This document shows, piece after piece, positions 8,641 through 17,319 of a DNA stretch of 64,000 nucleotides. The notes below the pieces were generated by a model. The model had not been told where the DNA came from, made no database searches, and worked only from the letters and a program-made list of their open reading frames with translations. A program made the position numbers and the translations under genes. The stretch's first letter is position 1. Every line of letters begins with the position of its first letter. The stretch comes from Marinagarivorans cellulosilyticus (GTDB lineage: Bacteria; Pseudomonadota; Gammaproteobacteria; Pseudomonadales; Cellvibrionaceae), in the NCBI RefSeq assembly GCF_021655555.1, contig NZ_AP023086.1, positions 3,502,685 through 3,566,684 of the forward strand, written 5' to 3'.

Positions 8641-9489
8641 ATGTCAAGCATGCCACCAGAAGCAGGGCTAGAAAGCACTGCGAGTACTAATTTGTTTTTT
8701 CGCATCCGCCACAATAAGGTTTTTGAGTGGTTTGTTATTTCTATTATTGTCTTCTCGGCATTAGTTATTGGTGTAAAAACTTATCCTATTCCGCCATTTG
8801 TTAACAATCTGGTCATTATATTGGATTGGCTAATCACTGTTATTTTTCTAATCGAGATCGTTATCCGCTTTTTGGCAGAGCCCGTTAAGCGGAATTTCTT
8901 TAAAAGTGGTTGGAATATTTTCGATACCCTTATTGTTACGATAAGTTTAATCCCTATTGATAATAGTGAGTTGGCAGTTGTTGGGCGTTTGATTAGGATT
9001 TTCCGTGTGTTGCGGATGATTTCAATTATCCCAGAGCTACGTTTATTATTGAATTCCCTACTTAAGGCCTTGCCACAGTTGGGTTATGTAATGCTGCTAA
9101 TGTTTATTATTTTCTATATTTATGCAGCAGTAGGCAGTACTTTTTTTGCTCAGGTCAACCCCACTTTATGGGGTGATATTGCCATTAGCATGCTGACGCT
9201 GTTTCGGGTGATGACATTTGAGGATTGGACAGATGTTATGTATGAAACGCAGGTTGAGTACCCGTTTAGCTGGATTTTTTACTTAACATTCATCTTCTTC
9301 ACTGCATTCGCGTTTTTAAATATGGTTATTGGCATTGTGGTTAATGTATTGGAAGAGGAGCGGCAAAAGCAAAAGGACGATACTGTTGAAGAGCTACATT
9401 TAGAAGAGTTGGATCAGCTGCAGATTATTCGAGCAGAGTTGGCCGAGCTAAAAGAGCTAATGCAATTACAAGCGAAGGCGGGAAAATAA
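8641..9489 (+). CDS. Voltage-gated cation channel of the bacterial Nav/Cav superfamily
   Basis: A 282-aa six-helix channel subunit, expected to form a homotetramer in the inner membrane. Helices are visible at about 29-45, 56-77, 93-105, 145-170 and 209-236. S4 carries Arg at 116, 119, 122 and 125, the classic every-third-residue voltage sensor. The pore loop reads TFEDWTD at 192-198, where NaChBac and NavAb have TLESW. The C-terminus (about 238-275) is a Glu/Leu-rich coiled coil like the tetramerisation tail of BacNav channels. The longest ORF starts at a TTG at 8629, but the ATG at 8641 has GCAGG just upstream. A DnaJ-related gene follows 1 bp later. Superfamily is firm; ion choice is inferred. 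Confidence 0.88.
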   Translation: MSSMPPEAGLESTASTNLFFRIRHNKVFEWFVISIIVFSALVIGVKTYPIPPFVNNLVIILDWLITVIFLIEIVIRFLAEPVKRNFFKSGWNIFDTLIVTISLIPIDNSELAVVGRLIRIFRVLRMISIIPELRLLLNSLLKALPQLGYVMLLMFIIFYIYAAVGSTFFAQVNPTLWGDIAISMLTLFRVMTFEDWTDVMYETQVEYPFSWIFYLTFIFFTAFAFLNMVIGIVVNVLEEERQKQKDDTVEELHLEELDQLQIIRAELAELKELMQLQAKAGK

Positions 9490-9490
9490 T

Positions 9491-10147
9491 TTGGAGAGCA
9501 GCGATACTAATACTAATGCGGTATTAGAGCCTTGGTTAGAGACTCTCTGCTTTGAAGCTGTTGAGGATGCGCTTTATCGGCACATAGAGCCTTTGCTTAT
9601 GGCCGAGGGCGTAGAGTTTGATGAATATTCATTAATTCAGCATTTAGAGTCTCAAAAATTTTTTACGGGCTTAGAAAATTTACCGGCCAGTTTAGCGTTA
9701 TTTGCTAAGCATTTTGTCGTCCGGCGATCGCTTTATCGTTTAAGAAAACGTTTTAGCTTGTGTGGTTGGGGGATCCGCTTTGAGCTAATGCATTTGCGTT
9801 TTTACAGGCTTGAAACAGCGGCAGGCAAAAACGTAACGCTCGCAAGCGATAGCCTAATTGCTGAGTTTTATGATGATATTGCAACTTTAGCGCAGGCCAC
9901 CCCCGAGAGTGTAAATAAACTGCTAGCTGATTTTTGGGTGCGTTTTGGCGCATATCAGCGAGCTGATTCGGCCTATGACGTTTTGGGCGTACCCATTGAT
10001 GCCGGCTGGCCGGAGATTCAGCAGGCTTATCGCGCATTGGCGGCCAAGCATCACCCCGATAAAGGCGGCGATGCCGATACATTTGTCGCCGTTAAAACAG
10101 CTTACGACCGCTTAAAGACGCTCAGAAGTACTTACGCCGCAGGCTAA
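9491..10147 (+). CDS. DnaJ-related co-chaperone with C-terminal J domain
   Basis: The 218-aa protein has an N-terminal region like the DNAJ_related family (about residues 10-150) and a C-terminal J domain from about residue 160 that contains the essential HPD in AAKHHPDKGG. J proteins stimulate the ATPase of DnaK-type chaperones. No zinc-finger or DnaJ C-terminal substrate domain is present. The start is a TTG one base after the stop of the channel gene, with GGCGGG about 7 nt upstream, so the two genes are probably co-translated. A functional link to the channel is not shown. Confidence 0.8.
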   Translation: MESSDTNTNAVLEPWLETLCFEAVEDALYRHIEPLLMAEGVEFDEYSLIQHLESQKFFTGLENLPASLALFAKHFVVRRSLYRLRKRFSLCGWGIRFELMHLRFYRLETAAGKNVTLASDSLIAEFYDDIATLAQATPESVNKLLADFWVRFGAYQRADSAYDVLGVPIDAGWPEIQQAYRALAAKHHPDKGGDADTFVAVKTAYDRLKTLRSTYAAG

Positions 10148-10277
10148 TTTGCGGTGGAATGAGGGCTGTTTAACAGTGTGACCAAATGCCATCGGTATCT
10201 TTACTTTACGCTATTGCGCCGGATGAGTGACTGACGATAATGTCAACTTTGATTAATACCTTCCAAGGTTGATTGTT

Positions 10278-12146
10278 ATGCTCACGCCAACCCTCACCCG
10301 CATTCTTGCGCCTACTTTTACTTTATTGTTATCTGCTTGTGTAGCCACAGATCCGCCAGCCAGCTCATCCAGTATGGCGGGGATTTCTTCGGCAGCCAGT
10401 TCGATAAGCAGCTCGTCGGCGCCGACAAATTCAGCCCCATTAGTGAGTTTTGCATCCCCAGCGCAAGGCTACACTTTTGATCAAGGTCTAGGGCAGTTGG
10501 ATGTGGTCGCTGAGGCGAGTGACCCTGATGATAATCTTAAGTCGGTCTCTCTTTATATCAATAACGTTTTTGTTTCGTCTGTACAGCAGGCTCCGTTTAG
10601 CTGGCCTGCGGCAGTTATGAATACCTTGGATGCTGGCAGTCATGTTATTCAGTTGGTGGCAGAGGACGCTTTGGGGTTGAAGGGGAGTGTTAGTCAGTTA
10701 ATCAGTGTTAATTCGACTGTGAATATCAATCCAACCTTGTCGTTTACTTACCCTGTGGATGGCGATGTATTGCCTTTCCGCTCGTCTATTGATGTGAGCA
10801 TGACGGCAGGTGATAGTGACGGCAAGATTGAAAGTATTTTGCTGCTACTCAATAACCAGCGTGTAGCCCAGCTTACCGAGGCGCCTTATGTTTGGCCTTC
10901 GAGCGTTTTAACCCAGCTACAAGATATGCTGCAAGGTGATTATGTTCTACGTGCCATCGCAACAGATAACCGTAATGGCACCGCCGTTCAAGAGATTGCA
11001 TTTACCGTACTTGAGCAAAATGATTTCCCTGTTGTTTCTTTTATGTCTCCGGCCAGCAATTTACGGCTTCCGGTGGGTTCATCGCTTGATGTGCTCGTTG
11101 AGGCGAGCGATGCCGACGGCGAGGTAAAAGAAGTTAGTTTGAGTATTAATGGAAACCTGATAGGGGTTGATACCAACCCGCCTTTTGAGTGGCGCGCAGC
11201 AGGTAATCCTTTATTGAAAGATTTAATGATGGGTGAGCATACATTGCAGTTAGTGGCATCGGATGATAAGGGCGGCCAAGGTAAGGCTGTTAATATTGTT
11301 AGTGTCTCTAATAGTGCGTCGCCTTCGGCTGGTGACCCCAAATGGGGTGAGCATCAATACCAGCAATTGTGCATTACCTGTCACGGCTCTTTCGGTGAAA
11401 GTGGTGATGGCGGCCCAAGTTTAGTGCCTGCAAAAGATAGCTATGCTCGTAATGGTCAAAGCTATTCGCTGTATAAATTAATCGATGAATTAATGCCAAA
11501 AAGCTATGTCACTGGCTGCGTTGATCAATGCGCGCGTAACGTAGCGACTTATATAAAAGGCCCGCTTGGCGAAAAGCATGCGGATTACTCTGCATTGGTG
11601 GGGGATGCTGCAACGGGTAAAGTGGAGTATCAATTACAGTGTGCTGGCTGCCACGGTGATCGCGGTATTGGTGGTAGCGAGGATGTATCGTTATTCCCAC
11701 TAAAGCAAGGCACTGACTATTTGTTAACGACTTACTATACGTATTCGAGTGTTGATCTCTTTGCTATGGTAGATCTGGGTATGCCACTTGGCCCGCAGGG
11801 TTTTCCTGATGGCTATGCAAAGACATGCTCTGGGCAGTGTGCAGCAGATGTGATTGAGTACTTAAAAGAATTAGAATCTAGTTTGACCGACGAAGAGAAG
11901 CACACCGTGCAGCTAGCAGCGGGCAAGACCAATTACATTAATTACTGTGAAGGTTGCCATGGTGCTGATGGTACTCGGCGCAGCCTAATTCCTTTGTCGA
12001 ATGCACAGCGTAGTAACACGCGTTTAGATGAGAGTGACAGCTTGTTTGTGTACAACCGCGACAGGATGCCGCCAAGCACCCCTGATACATGCGAGGGGCA
12101 GTGCGCGAAAGATGTGACTGTATATATTCGCGAGGTTTTGGATTAG
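10278..12146 (+). CDS. Outer-membrane lipoprotein with three Ig-like and three cytochrome c modules
   Basis: The 622-aa precursor has a lipobox LLSAC with the lipidated Cys at 21 and no Asp at +2, so the outer membrane is likely. A Ser-rich linker (about 30-50) leads to three Big_7-like Ig modules (about 53-145, 150-245, 250-345). Three mono-haem c modules follow: CITCH (365-369), CAGCH (455-459) and CEGCH (557-561). Each haem module has a Met-Pro downstream that could give the axial Met and ends with a repeated C-x2-QCA-x2-V motif. It should carry electrons at the periplasmic or outer face. ATG 10278 is chosen over a TTG at 10269, with AAGG upstream. The redox partner is unknown. Confidence 0.82.
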   Translation: MLTPTLTRILAPTFTLLLSACVATDPPASSSSMAGISSAASSISSSSAPTNSAPLVSFASPAQGYTFDQGLGQLDVVAEASDPDDNLKSVSLYINNVFVSSVQQAPFSWPAAVMNTLDAGSHVIQLVAEDALGLKGSVSQLISVNSTVNINPTLSFTYPVDGDVLPFRSSIDVSMTAGDSDGKIESILLLLNNQRVAQLTEAPYVWPSSVLTQLQDMLQGDYVLRAIATDNRNGTAVQEIAFTVLEQNDFPVVSFMSPASNLRLPVGSSLDVLVEASDADGEVKEVSLSINGNLIGVDTNPPFEWRAAGNPLLKDLMMGEHTLQLVASDDKGGQGKAVNIVSVSNSASPSAGDPKWGEHQYQQLCITCHGSFGESGDGGPSLVPAKDSYARNGQSYSLYKLIDELMPKSYVTGCVDQCARNVATYIKGPLGEKHADYSALVGDAATGKVEYQLQCAGCHGDRGIGGSEDVSLFPLKQGTDYLLTTYYTYSSVDLFAMVDLGMPLGPQGFPDGYAKTCSGQCAADVIEYLKELESSLTDEEKHTVQLAAGKTNYINYCEGCHGADGTRRSLIPLSNAQRSNTRLDESDSLFVYNRDRMPPSTPDTCEGQCAKDVTVYIREVLD

Positions 12147-12160
12147 TTTAAAGGGGGATA

Positions 12161-12193
12161 AAAAAGGCCGGTGCACAAACACCGGCCTTTTTT
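12161..12193. terminator. Bidirectional terminator between cytochrome lipoprotein gene and hldE
   Basis: A perfect stem (12161-12173 with 12180-12192, loop of 6 nt) bounded by A-tract and T-tract sits between convergent genes and serves both strands. Confidence 0.9.
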
Positions 12194-12219
12194 CTTTACG
12201 GGAAAATATAAAATATCGA

Positions 12220-13668
12220 TTAAGAAATCGCTATTTTTTGTATTTTCTCGATTGTTTTTGTTGTTGAGCACCCGTTGACGAACTCTATCATTTTTACTTC
12301 GCCTCCACGCGCTAAGGTTTCTTTGGCGCCTACGATTGTCTCTAGGGTATAGTCGCCGCCCTTAACGAGCACATCGGGCTGTAATGTATTGATTAAATCT
12401 AGCGGCGTATCGTTGCCTTCGCCGCCAAAAGGGATAACCCAGTCGACGGATTTGAGGGCAGTTAATAATGTGGCTCGATGTGCGAATTCATTAATGGGGC
12501 GCGAGGGTCCTTTAAGGCGGCTAATGCTGTCATCGCTATTGAGCCCAACTACTAGCCTGTGCCCGAGGGACTTGGCTTTTTCAAGGTAGCTAATATGACC
12601 GGCATGAAGAATGTCAAAACAACCGTTGGTAAAGACAATTTTTTCACCGGCCTTGCGGGCTAATGATATGTGTCGAAAAACCTGCTCTGCAGGGCATTGA
12701 TAGTGAGTGCCGTGAGTTAGTAGTTGTTCGTTGACTGCGGCGGCTAATTCTTCTGGCGAAACAACTTCAGCGCCGAGTTTGGCAACTACAATGCCGGCGG
12801 CCAAATTGGCCACTTCGGCTGCACTGCTATCGCTTTGTCCTAGGGCTTTCATTACTGCCATGGTTGCAATAACGGTGTCGCCGGCGCCGGTGACATCGCT
12901 GACCTCACGTACTTTGGCGGGGAAGTCTGTTTTTTCTGTTTGATTAATCACCGACATGCCTTGTTCACTGCGCGTGAGTAGCATACTGGCGATATTTGCG
13001 CTCTTCAGTAATTGCCTTGCGCTGCTGGCGATATCTTCTTCAGATTCCACCAAGCCGCCGGCTAGTACAAATTCGCTAAGGTTGGGCGTGATTAGATCTG
13101 CCCCGCTATAAGCGGCAAGGTTAGCTTGTTTGGGGTCGACTAAAACCGTTTTGCCTGCTTTCTTGGCTTGTTCAATCAGCGATTCAATATTGTTGAGCGT
13201 GCCTTTGTTGTAATCAGAGAATACGACAAGGTCATATTGCGGCAGTAATGTTTCCAGTGCATCGGGTAGCGCTTGGGTATCTCCTTGGTCAAAGGGGGTT
13301 TCAAAGTCCAAGCGGACAACTTGTTGCTTGCGGCTAATGACGCGCAATTTCGTAATCGTAGGTTTGTTGCTTTTTATCAGGTGAGCATTAATGTTTTCTT
13401 CATGTAATTGAGTTTTTATGCGTTCGCCATTTTCGTCATCACCAATAATGCCTAATAGCCCGACGCTGGCATCTAGATAGCGGATGTTGCGGGCTACGTT
13501 TGCAGCACCGCCCAGTTTATCGTTTTGGTTGTTTATTTTAACAACGGGGACTGGTGCTTCTGGAGAAATGCGTTGCGAGTCGCCGACTAAATAGCGATCT
13601 AACATAATGTCGCCCACAACAAGGATTTTGGCTTGGTCAAATTGATTAAAAACGGCGATGTCCATCAT
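12220..13668 (-). CDS. hldE: Bifunctional D-glycero-beta-D-manno-heptose-7-phosphate kinase / heptose-1-phosphate adenylyltransferase
   Basis: HldE makes ADP-heptose for the LPS inner core. The 482-aa protein is the full fusion: an N-terminal PfkB-type kinase (VVGDIMLDRY, and the GAGDT anion hole in VSDVTGAGDTV near residue 260) and a C-terminal nucleotidyltransferase with TNGCFDILHAGH near residue 350. The first two codons are both ATG. It is the last gene of a minus-strand LPS block and lies 22 bp after gmhA, which acts just before it in the same pathway. Confidence 0.97.
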   Translation of the reverse strand: MMDIAVFNQFDQAKILVVGDIMLDRYLVGDSQRISPEAPVPVVKINNQNDKLGGAANVARNIRYLDASVGLLGIIGDDENGERIKTQLHEENINAHLIKSNKPTITKLRVISRKQQVVRLDFETPFDQGDTQALPDALETLLPQYDLVVFSDYNKGTLNNIESLIEQAKKAGKTVLVDPKQANLAAYSGADLITPNLSEFVLAGGLVESEEDIASSARQLLKSANIASMLLTRSEQGMSVINQTEKTDFPAKVREVSDVTGAGDTVIATMAVMKALGQSDSSAAEVANLAAGIVVAKLGAEVVSPEELAAAVNEQLLTHGTHYQCPAEQVFRHISLARKAGEKIVFTNGCFDILHAGHISYLEKAKSLGHRLVVGLNSDDSISRLKGPSRPINEFAHRATLLTALKSVDWVIPFGGEGNDTPLDLINTLQPDVLVKGGDYTLETIVGAKETLARGGEVKMIEFVNGCSTTKTIEKIQKIAIS

Positions 13669-13690
13669 TTAGTCGGCTCTAAAAAGGTTT

Positions 13691-14275
13691 TTAGTGGGAG
13701 GCTTTTTGTTCTAGTGTATGGTCAAAGGCTTCGCACAACCAGTGACCCATAAATAAGTGCGCCTCTTGAATGCGTGCAGTTTCATCGCAACTAATAATAA
13801 TGCTTTGTGCTGCAATATCTTTGACTTCACCGCCATCGCGTCCGGTGAAAGCGACGCTGTAAGCCCCGAGTTTGTTAGCGGCTTTTAGCGCTAAATTAAC
13901 GTTTGGACTATTACCTGAGGTGCTTAAGCCAATAACAATATCTTTAGCGTCGGCAAGGCCTTGTACTTGGCGAGCAAAAACACTATCGAAGCTGTAGTCG
14001 TTGCTGTGCGCGGTTAGTATTGATGTATCTGTTGTTAATGCGATGGCTCGGATTGGTGCGCGCTCCGCTTTGTAGCGAACCATAAATTCAGCGGCTAAGT
14101 GTTGGCTGTCGGCTGCGCTTCCGCCGTTGCCGCAGAATATTAATTTCCCACCATTTTGAACTGATTCGGCGCAGCGTTGGTAAAGTGTTACCAAGTCTTG
14201 TGCATGTTTATCGAGTGTTTCAAATATGGCTTGATGGCGTTTTAAGCTGGATAAATAGTGCGCTTGAAATGACAT
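13691..14275 (-). CDS. gmhA: Sedoheptulose-7-phosphate isomerase
   Basis: GmhA converts sedoheptulose-7-phosphate to heptose-7-phosphate, the first step of ADP-heptose synthesis. The 194-aa SIS-fold protein has FCGNGGSAADSQHLAAE, the LSTSGNSPN phosphosugar loop and the IQEAHLFMGHWLCE helix with a catalytic His. It sits directly upstream of hldE. Some SIS proteins of this size are DiaA-like, but adjacency to hldE favours the isomerase. Confidence 0.93.
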   Translation of the reverse strand: MSFQAHYLSSLKRHQAIFETLDKHAQDLVTLYQRCAESVQNGGKLIFCGNGGSAADSQHLAAEFMVRYKAERAPIRAIALTTDTSILTAHSNDYSFDSVFARQVQGLADAKDIVIGLSTSGNSPNVNLALKAANKLGAYSVAFTGRDGGEVKDIAAQSIIISCDETARIQEAHLFMGHWLCEAFDHTLEQKASH

Positions 14276-14305
14276 GTAGTGTCCCTAAAAAGGCTGCTAG
14301 CCTAT

Positions 14306-15124
14306 TTATTGTGGTTGGTAGCGGCGGCAAAACTTTGCGCGTATTTGGGAGCCTATTTTTTGCCACTTACCGCGAAAAAGAGCAAGAGTGTCTCCTTTGC
14401 TGCCAGATTTGGCTAGGTACTGGTATACCCTAAAGCGGTTTTCGTATGCGCGGCGCTTAATGTTGAGCTTACTGTACTGCTTGGCCAATGCTTTTACATC
14501 GTGTTGCGGAGAGAGCTCGGGGTTTTTTTTGTAAAGTTCGCCACCCACTGGGCGCGTGTGTGTAATAGGGGTGTCGTCCAAAATGGCAACTTTATTGAGC
14601 TCTGTATTGCCTATAAGTTTGGGCCATAAGCTGTCTAGTCCCCAGCCAGATGGGCTTTGGCTAAAGGTGTGCTTAATATTCAATAATGCATCACGGCTGA
14701 CAATGGGCGCCATAACCTCGACAAAATTAACATAGCGCAGGTGCACGTTGCGCTTTTGTAATAGTGCAGGGAAGGTGTAAAACGATTGTAAAGTCAGTGC
14801 AGGCTGGGCTAGCGATAATTGGTGGCCACTAAACAGGGAAAACATCCGGTTAATGGTTTGTGCATCTGTCAGTAGGTCGTCATCGGGAAACCACACGGCG
14901 TCGTAGGTGCTTATCAGCTCCCAATACTGTTCTACTATTTCGCCAATCTTAGGCCATTTACCACCTTTTTGCTGTTCGTAAAAATCAGCGTGATCTTTGT
15001 ATTTTTCGGCTTGGTCGCCAAAATAGCTCAAGAAAATATCGAACTGGGGTGTGATTCCTTTTAGCCATTCAGGGTGGAGCGAGTTATCGCCAACGCGTGC
15101 GATGATTAAAAAACGCTTATCCAT
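14306..15124 (-). CDS. DUF707-family putative glycosyltransferase
   Basis: The 272-aa protein matches the DUF707 pattern: an N-terminal LIIARVGDNSLHPEW, a PDDDL metal-binding-like motif at residues 80-84, and SGWGLDSLWPKL near residue 164. The DxD-like motif and the fold expected for the family suggest a sugar-nucleotide-dependent transferase. It lies between glf and gmhA in an LPS block, so a role in adding a core or O-chain sugar is reasonable. The acceptor and donor cannot be read from the sequence. Confidence 0.75.
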   Translation of the reverse strand: MDKRFLIIARVGDNSLHPEWLKGITPQFDIFLSYFGDQAEKYKDHADFYEQQKGGKWPKIGEIVEQYWELISTYDAVWFPDDDLLTDAQTINRMFSLFSGHQLSLAQPALTLQSFYTFPALLQKRNVHLRYVNFVEVMAPIVSRDALLNIKHTFSQSPSGWGLDSLWPKLIGNTELNKVAILDDTPITHTRPVGGELYKKNPELSPQHDVKALAKQYSKLNIKRRAYENRFRVYQYLAKSGSKGDTLALFRGKWQKIGSQIRAKFCRRYQPQ

Positions 15125-15147
15125 TGATAAACCTTAAAGTTGACAGC

Positions 15148-16299
15148 TTAAACCGGTGAAATGCTAAAGCTCGGCATTTCCTGTTGGTTGTTTTGGGTCG
15201 CCAAGAATTGTTTGGCGGTTTGCAGTGCTTCATCGATGGTGACATCCATATCGAGGTAACGATATGTGCCTAGACGTCCAACGAAGGTGATTCCGCTCTC
15301 TTTGTTGGCAAGGTTTACATATTGGGTTAAGAGTGTTTTTTCGTCCATAAGGCGAATAGGGTAGTAGGGCGGGTCTTCCGGTTGGGCGTCGCGCGAGTAT
15401 TCTTCGTAGCATACGGTATTTTCGTGATCTTCCCAGGGGGCAAAATGTTTGTGCTCGGTAATGCGCGTGTAAGGTTTCGTGTTGTCGCAATAATTCATTA
15501 CCGCACAGCCCTGGGCATCGCCTGTATCCCTAAATTCTTTAAAGTCGAGTGTGCGATAGCCCAGTCGCCCCAGTGAGTAACCAAAATAACCGTCTAGCGG
15601 GCCGGCATAAAAAACATGCGAGTATTTTTTAATGTCGTCTTTCGAAATGGTGCTGTCCAAATGCACGCTGATATTGGCGTGATCTAACAGTGATTGAACT
15701 ATTGGCGTATAACCGTGCTTTGGCATGCCTTGGAACGGGTGGCTAAAATAGTTGTCGTCGTAATTAAAGCGCACAGGTAAGCGCTTTAAAATACTCGCCG
15801 GTAAGGATGCGGGCGAAACCCCCCATTGCTTTATCGTGTAGTGTTTGAAAAACGCTTCGTATAGTGTTGGCCCTACAAATTTAAGTGCCTGTTGTTCGAA
15901 GGTTTCTGCTTCCCCTATAGTTTTGTCAGCTTGATTGGCAATAAATGTTTCGGCGTCTTTTGGGGATAAGGTTTGCTCGAATAGCTGATTAATTGTTAAT
16001 AGGTTTATTGGTAGGGAGTATACCTTGCCGCCGGTGGTGGCCTTTACGCGATTGGTGTATGGCATAAACTCTGTGTGCTTTTTTAAATATTCCCAGACAT
16101 GAGGTTTGTCTGTATGGAATATATGCGGGCCGTACTTGTGAAGCATTACGCCTGTTTCTGTATCGCGCTCGGTAAAACAGTTGCCCGCAACATGTTGGCG
16201 GGTCTCGTGGACTTCTACGCTATAGCCGGCTTCGGCCAATTCTCGTGCAATCACGGCGCCTGAAAAGCCAGCACCGGCAATGCCAATAATGTTGCTCAT
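15148..16299 (-). CDS. glf: UDP-galactopyranose mutase
   Basis: Glf interconverts UDP-galactopyranose and UDP-galactofuranose using reduced FAD. The 383-aa protein has the N-terminal dinucleotide-binding motif GIAGAGFSGAVIAREL, then HKYGPHIFHT, the YTIKQWG segment, the RLPVRFNYDDNYF stretch and a C-terminal FVGRLGTYRYLDMD, all typical of the family. Its start overlaps the stop of the upstream GT25 gene by 4 bp, a sign of coupling. It implies that the surface glycan of this organism contains galactofuranose. Confidence 0.95.
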   Translation of the reverse strand: MSNIIGIAGAGFSGAVIARELAEAGYSVEVHETRQHVAGNCFTERDTETGVMLHKYGPHIFHTDKPHVWEYLKKHTEFMPYTNRVKATTGGKVYSLPINLLTINQLFEQTLSPKDAETFIANQADKTIGEAETFEQQALKFVGPTLYEAFFKHYTIKQWGVSPASLPASILKRLPVRFNYDDNYFSHPFQGMPKHGYTPIVQSLLDHANISVHLDSTISKDDIKKYSHVFYAGPLDGYFGYSLGRLGYRTLDFKEFRDTGDAQGCAVMNYCDNTKPYTRITEHKHFAPWEDHENTVCYEEYSRDAQPEDPPYYPIRLMDEKTLLTQYVNLANKESGITFVGRLGTYRYLDMDVTIDEALQTAKQFLATQNNQQEMPSFSISPV

Positions 16300-17063
16300 T
16301 GATCAATAGTCTCGATATTCATGGATGGCTTAGTGCGCTGCCAAAAAAGTTGGAGTCGATATTGCCAGTTGCGCCAAGGCCAGGTGAAGGTTTTTCTTGA
16401 GCCTCCTCTACCTTGTGCGTCAATATGGCTTTCAAAGTGTGTGCTGGGCCAGATGGGGTAAGGTTTAATGCCGCAAACTTTGAGGTTAAGCTCATTATGA
16501 AACTGCATGTCTATATCGATAGGGCGATAAATTTTAGTTCTGGATAAGAGCTTTTGTGCCCCGCTCCGGGTAATGATATAGCCGGTTGTGCAGTTGGGAA
16601 TGCGTTTGTAGGTAACCCATTCGAAATCCGGTGGTAATGTTTTATGGGCTATGGTTTTGCAGTGGCTGTCATCACTGAGTTTAACAATGTCGCAATTAAT
16701 GCTTTTGGGGATGGCGTAAAGCAGGCTGGTTAGCTGCGCTTTTATCTCAATATCATCTTCTAGTATCACGGCCCATTTATGTTGGCTGCTGAGTAGCTTT
16801 TGCCAGCATTGACGGTGACTTAAGTAACAGCCTATTTCGCCAATTGATAGTGCTCGCCTGTAATGTTTTGTATTGGCGCGGCTATCGTAAGCTTGGCTAA
16901 TTTCCTCTGGCGATAGCTCTGAGCCTTTTACCCCGCAGACCATCTCGTGGTTCAATGCGGCATTTTTGAGTCGGCTCGCTACGTGAGCGCGACGTTGCGT
17001 AGCCTCGGGTAAGTTGATGACATAAATAAGCGGCGCTGAATAAGAAGCTGTGCTGCTTTGCAT
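16296..17063 (-). CDS. Glycosyltransferase family 25 (LPS sugar transferase)
   Basis: The 255-aa protein opens with YVINLPEATQRR, the GT25 signature, continues with GEIGCYLSH and has the DxD-type metal site LEDDIEI at E102-D104, then NCTTGYIITRSGAQ. GT25 enzymes add galactose or glucose to LPS. It is the first gene of the minus-strand LPS block, overlapping glf by 4 bp. No clear Shine-Dalgarno is seen before the ATG. A transferase using the glf product is possible but unproven. Confidence 0.85.
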   Translation of the reverse strand: MQSSTASYSAPLIYVINLPEATQRRAHVASRLKNAALNHEMVCGVKGSELSPEEISQAYDSRANTKHYRRALSIGEIGCYLSHRQCWQKLLSSQHKWAVILEDDIEIKAQLTSLLYAIPKSINCDIVKLSDDSHCKTIAHKTLPPDFEWVTYKRIPNCTTGYIITRSGAQKLLSRTKIYRPIDIDMQFHNELNLKVCGIKPYPIWPSTHFESHIDAQGRGGSRKTFTWPWRNWQYRLQLFWQRTKPSMNIETIDQ

Positions 17064-17319
17064 ATCGTAAGGAATGCCTGTGAATTAAATTCGGTTGCGA
17101 TATTGGTTGGAATGAATATGGCAATGCGTTGGTGCGTATCTTGGTTGGCGTAATTGAGCCGCTTTAAAGCTCAATATTGCCCGTTTTGACGGTGCGCAGC
17201 AATTATATCAGAGCTAAGCGGCTGGCTACAGCTTGCGTTTTCGGCTACCCTTGCGCTCCGTTTTTTAAGCGTGCTTTTTCCGTTGTGTTGCGGCGCGTAT
17301 GATTTTGAATTACTGATTT

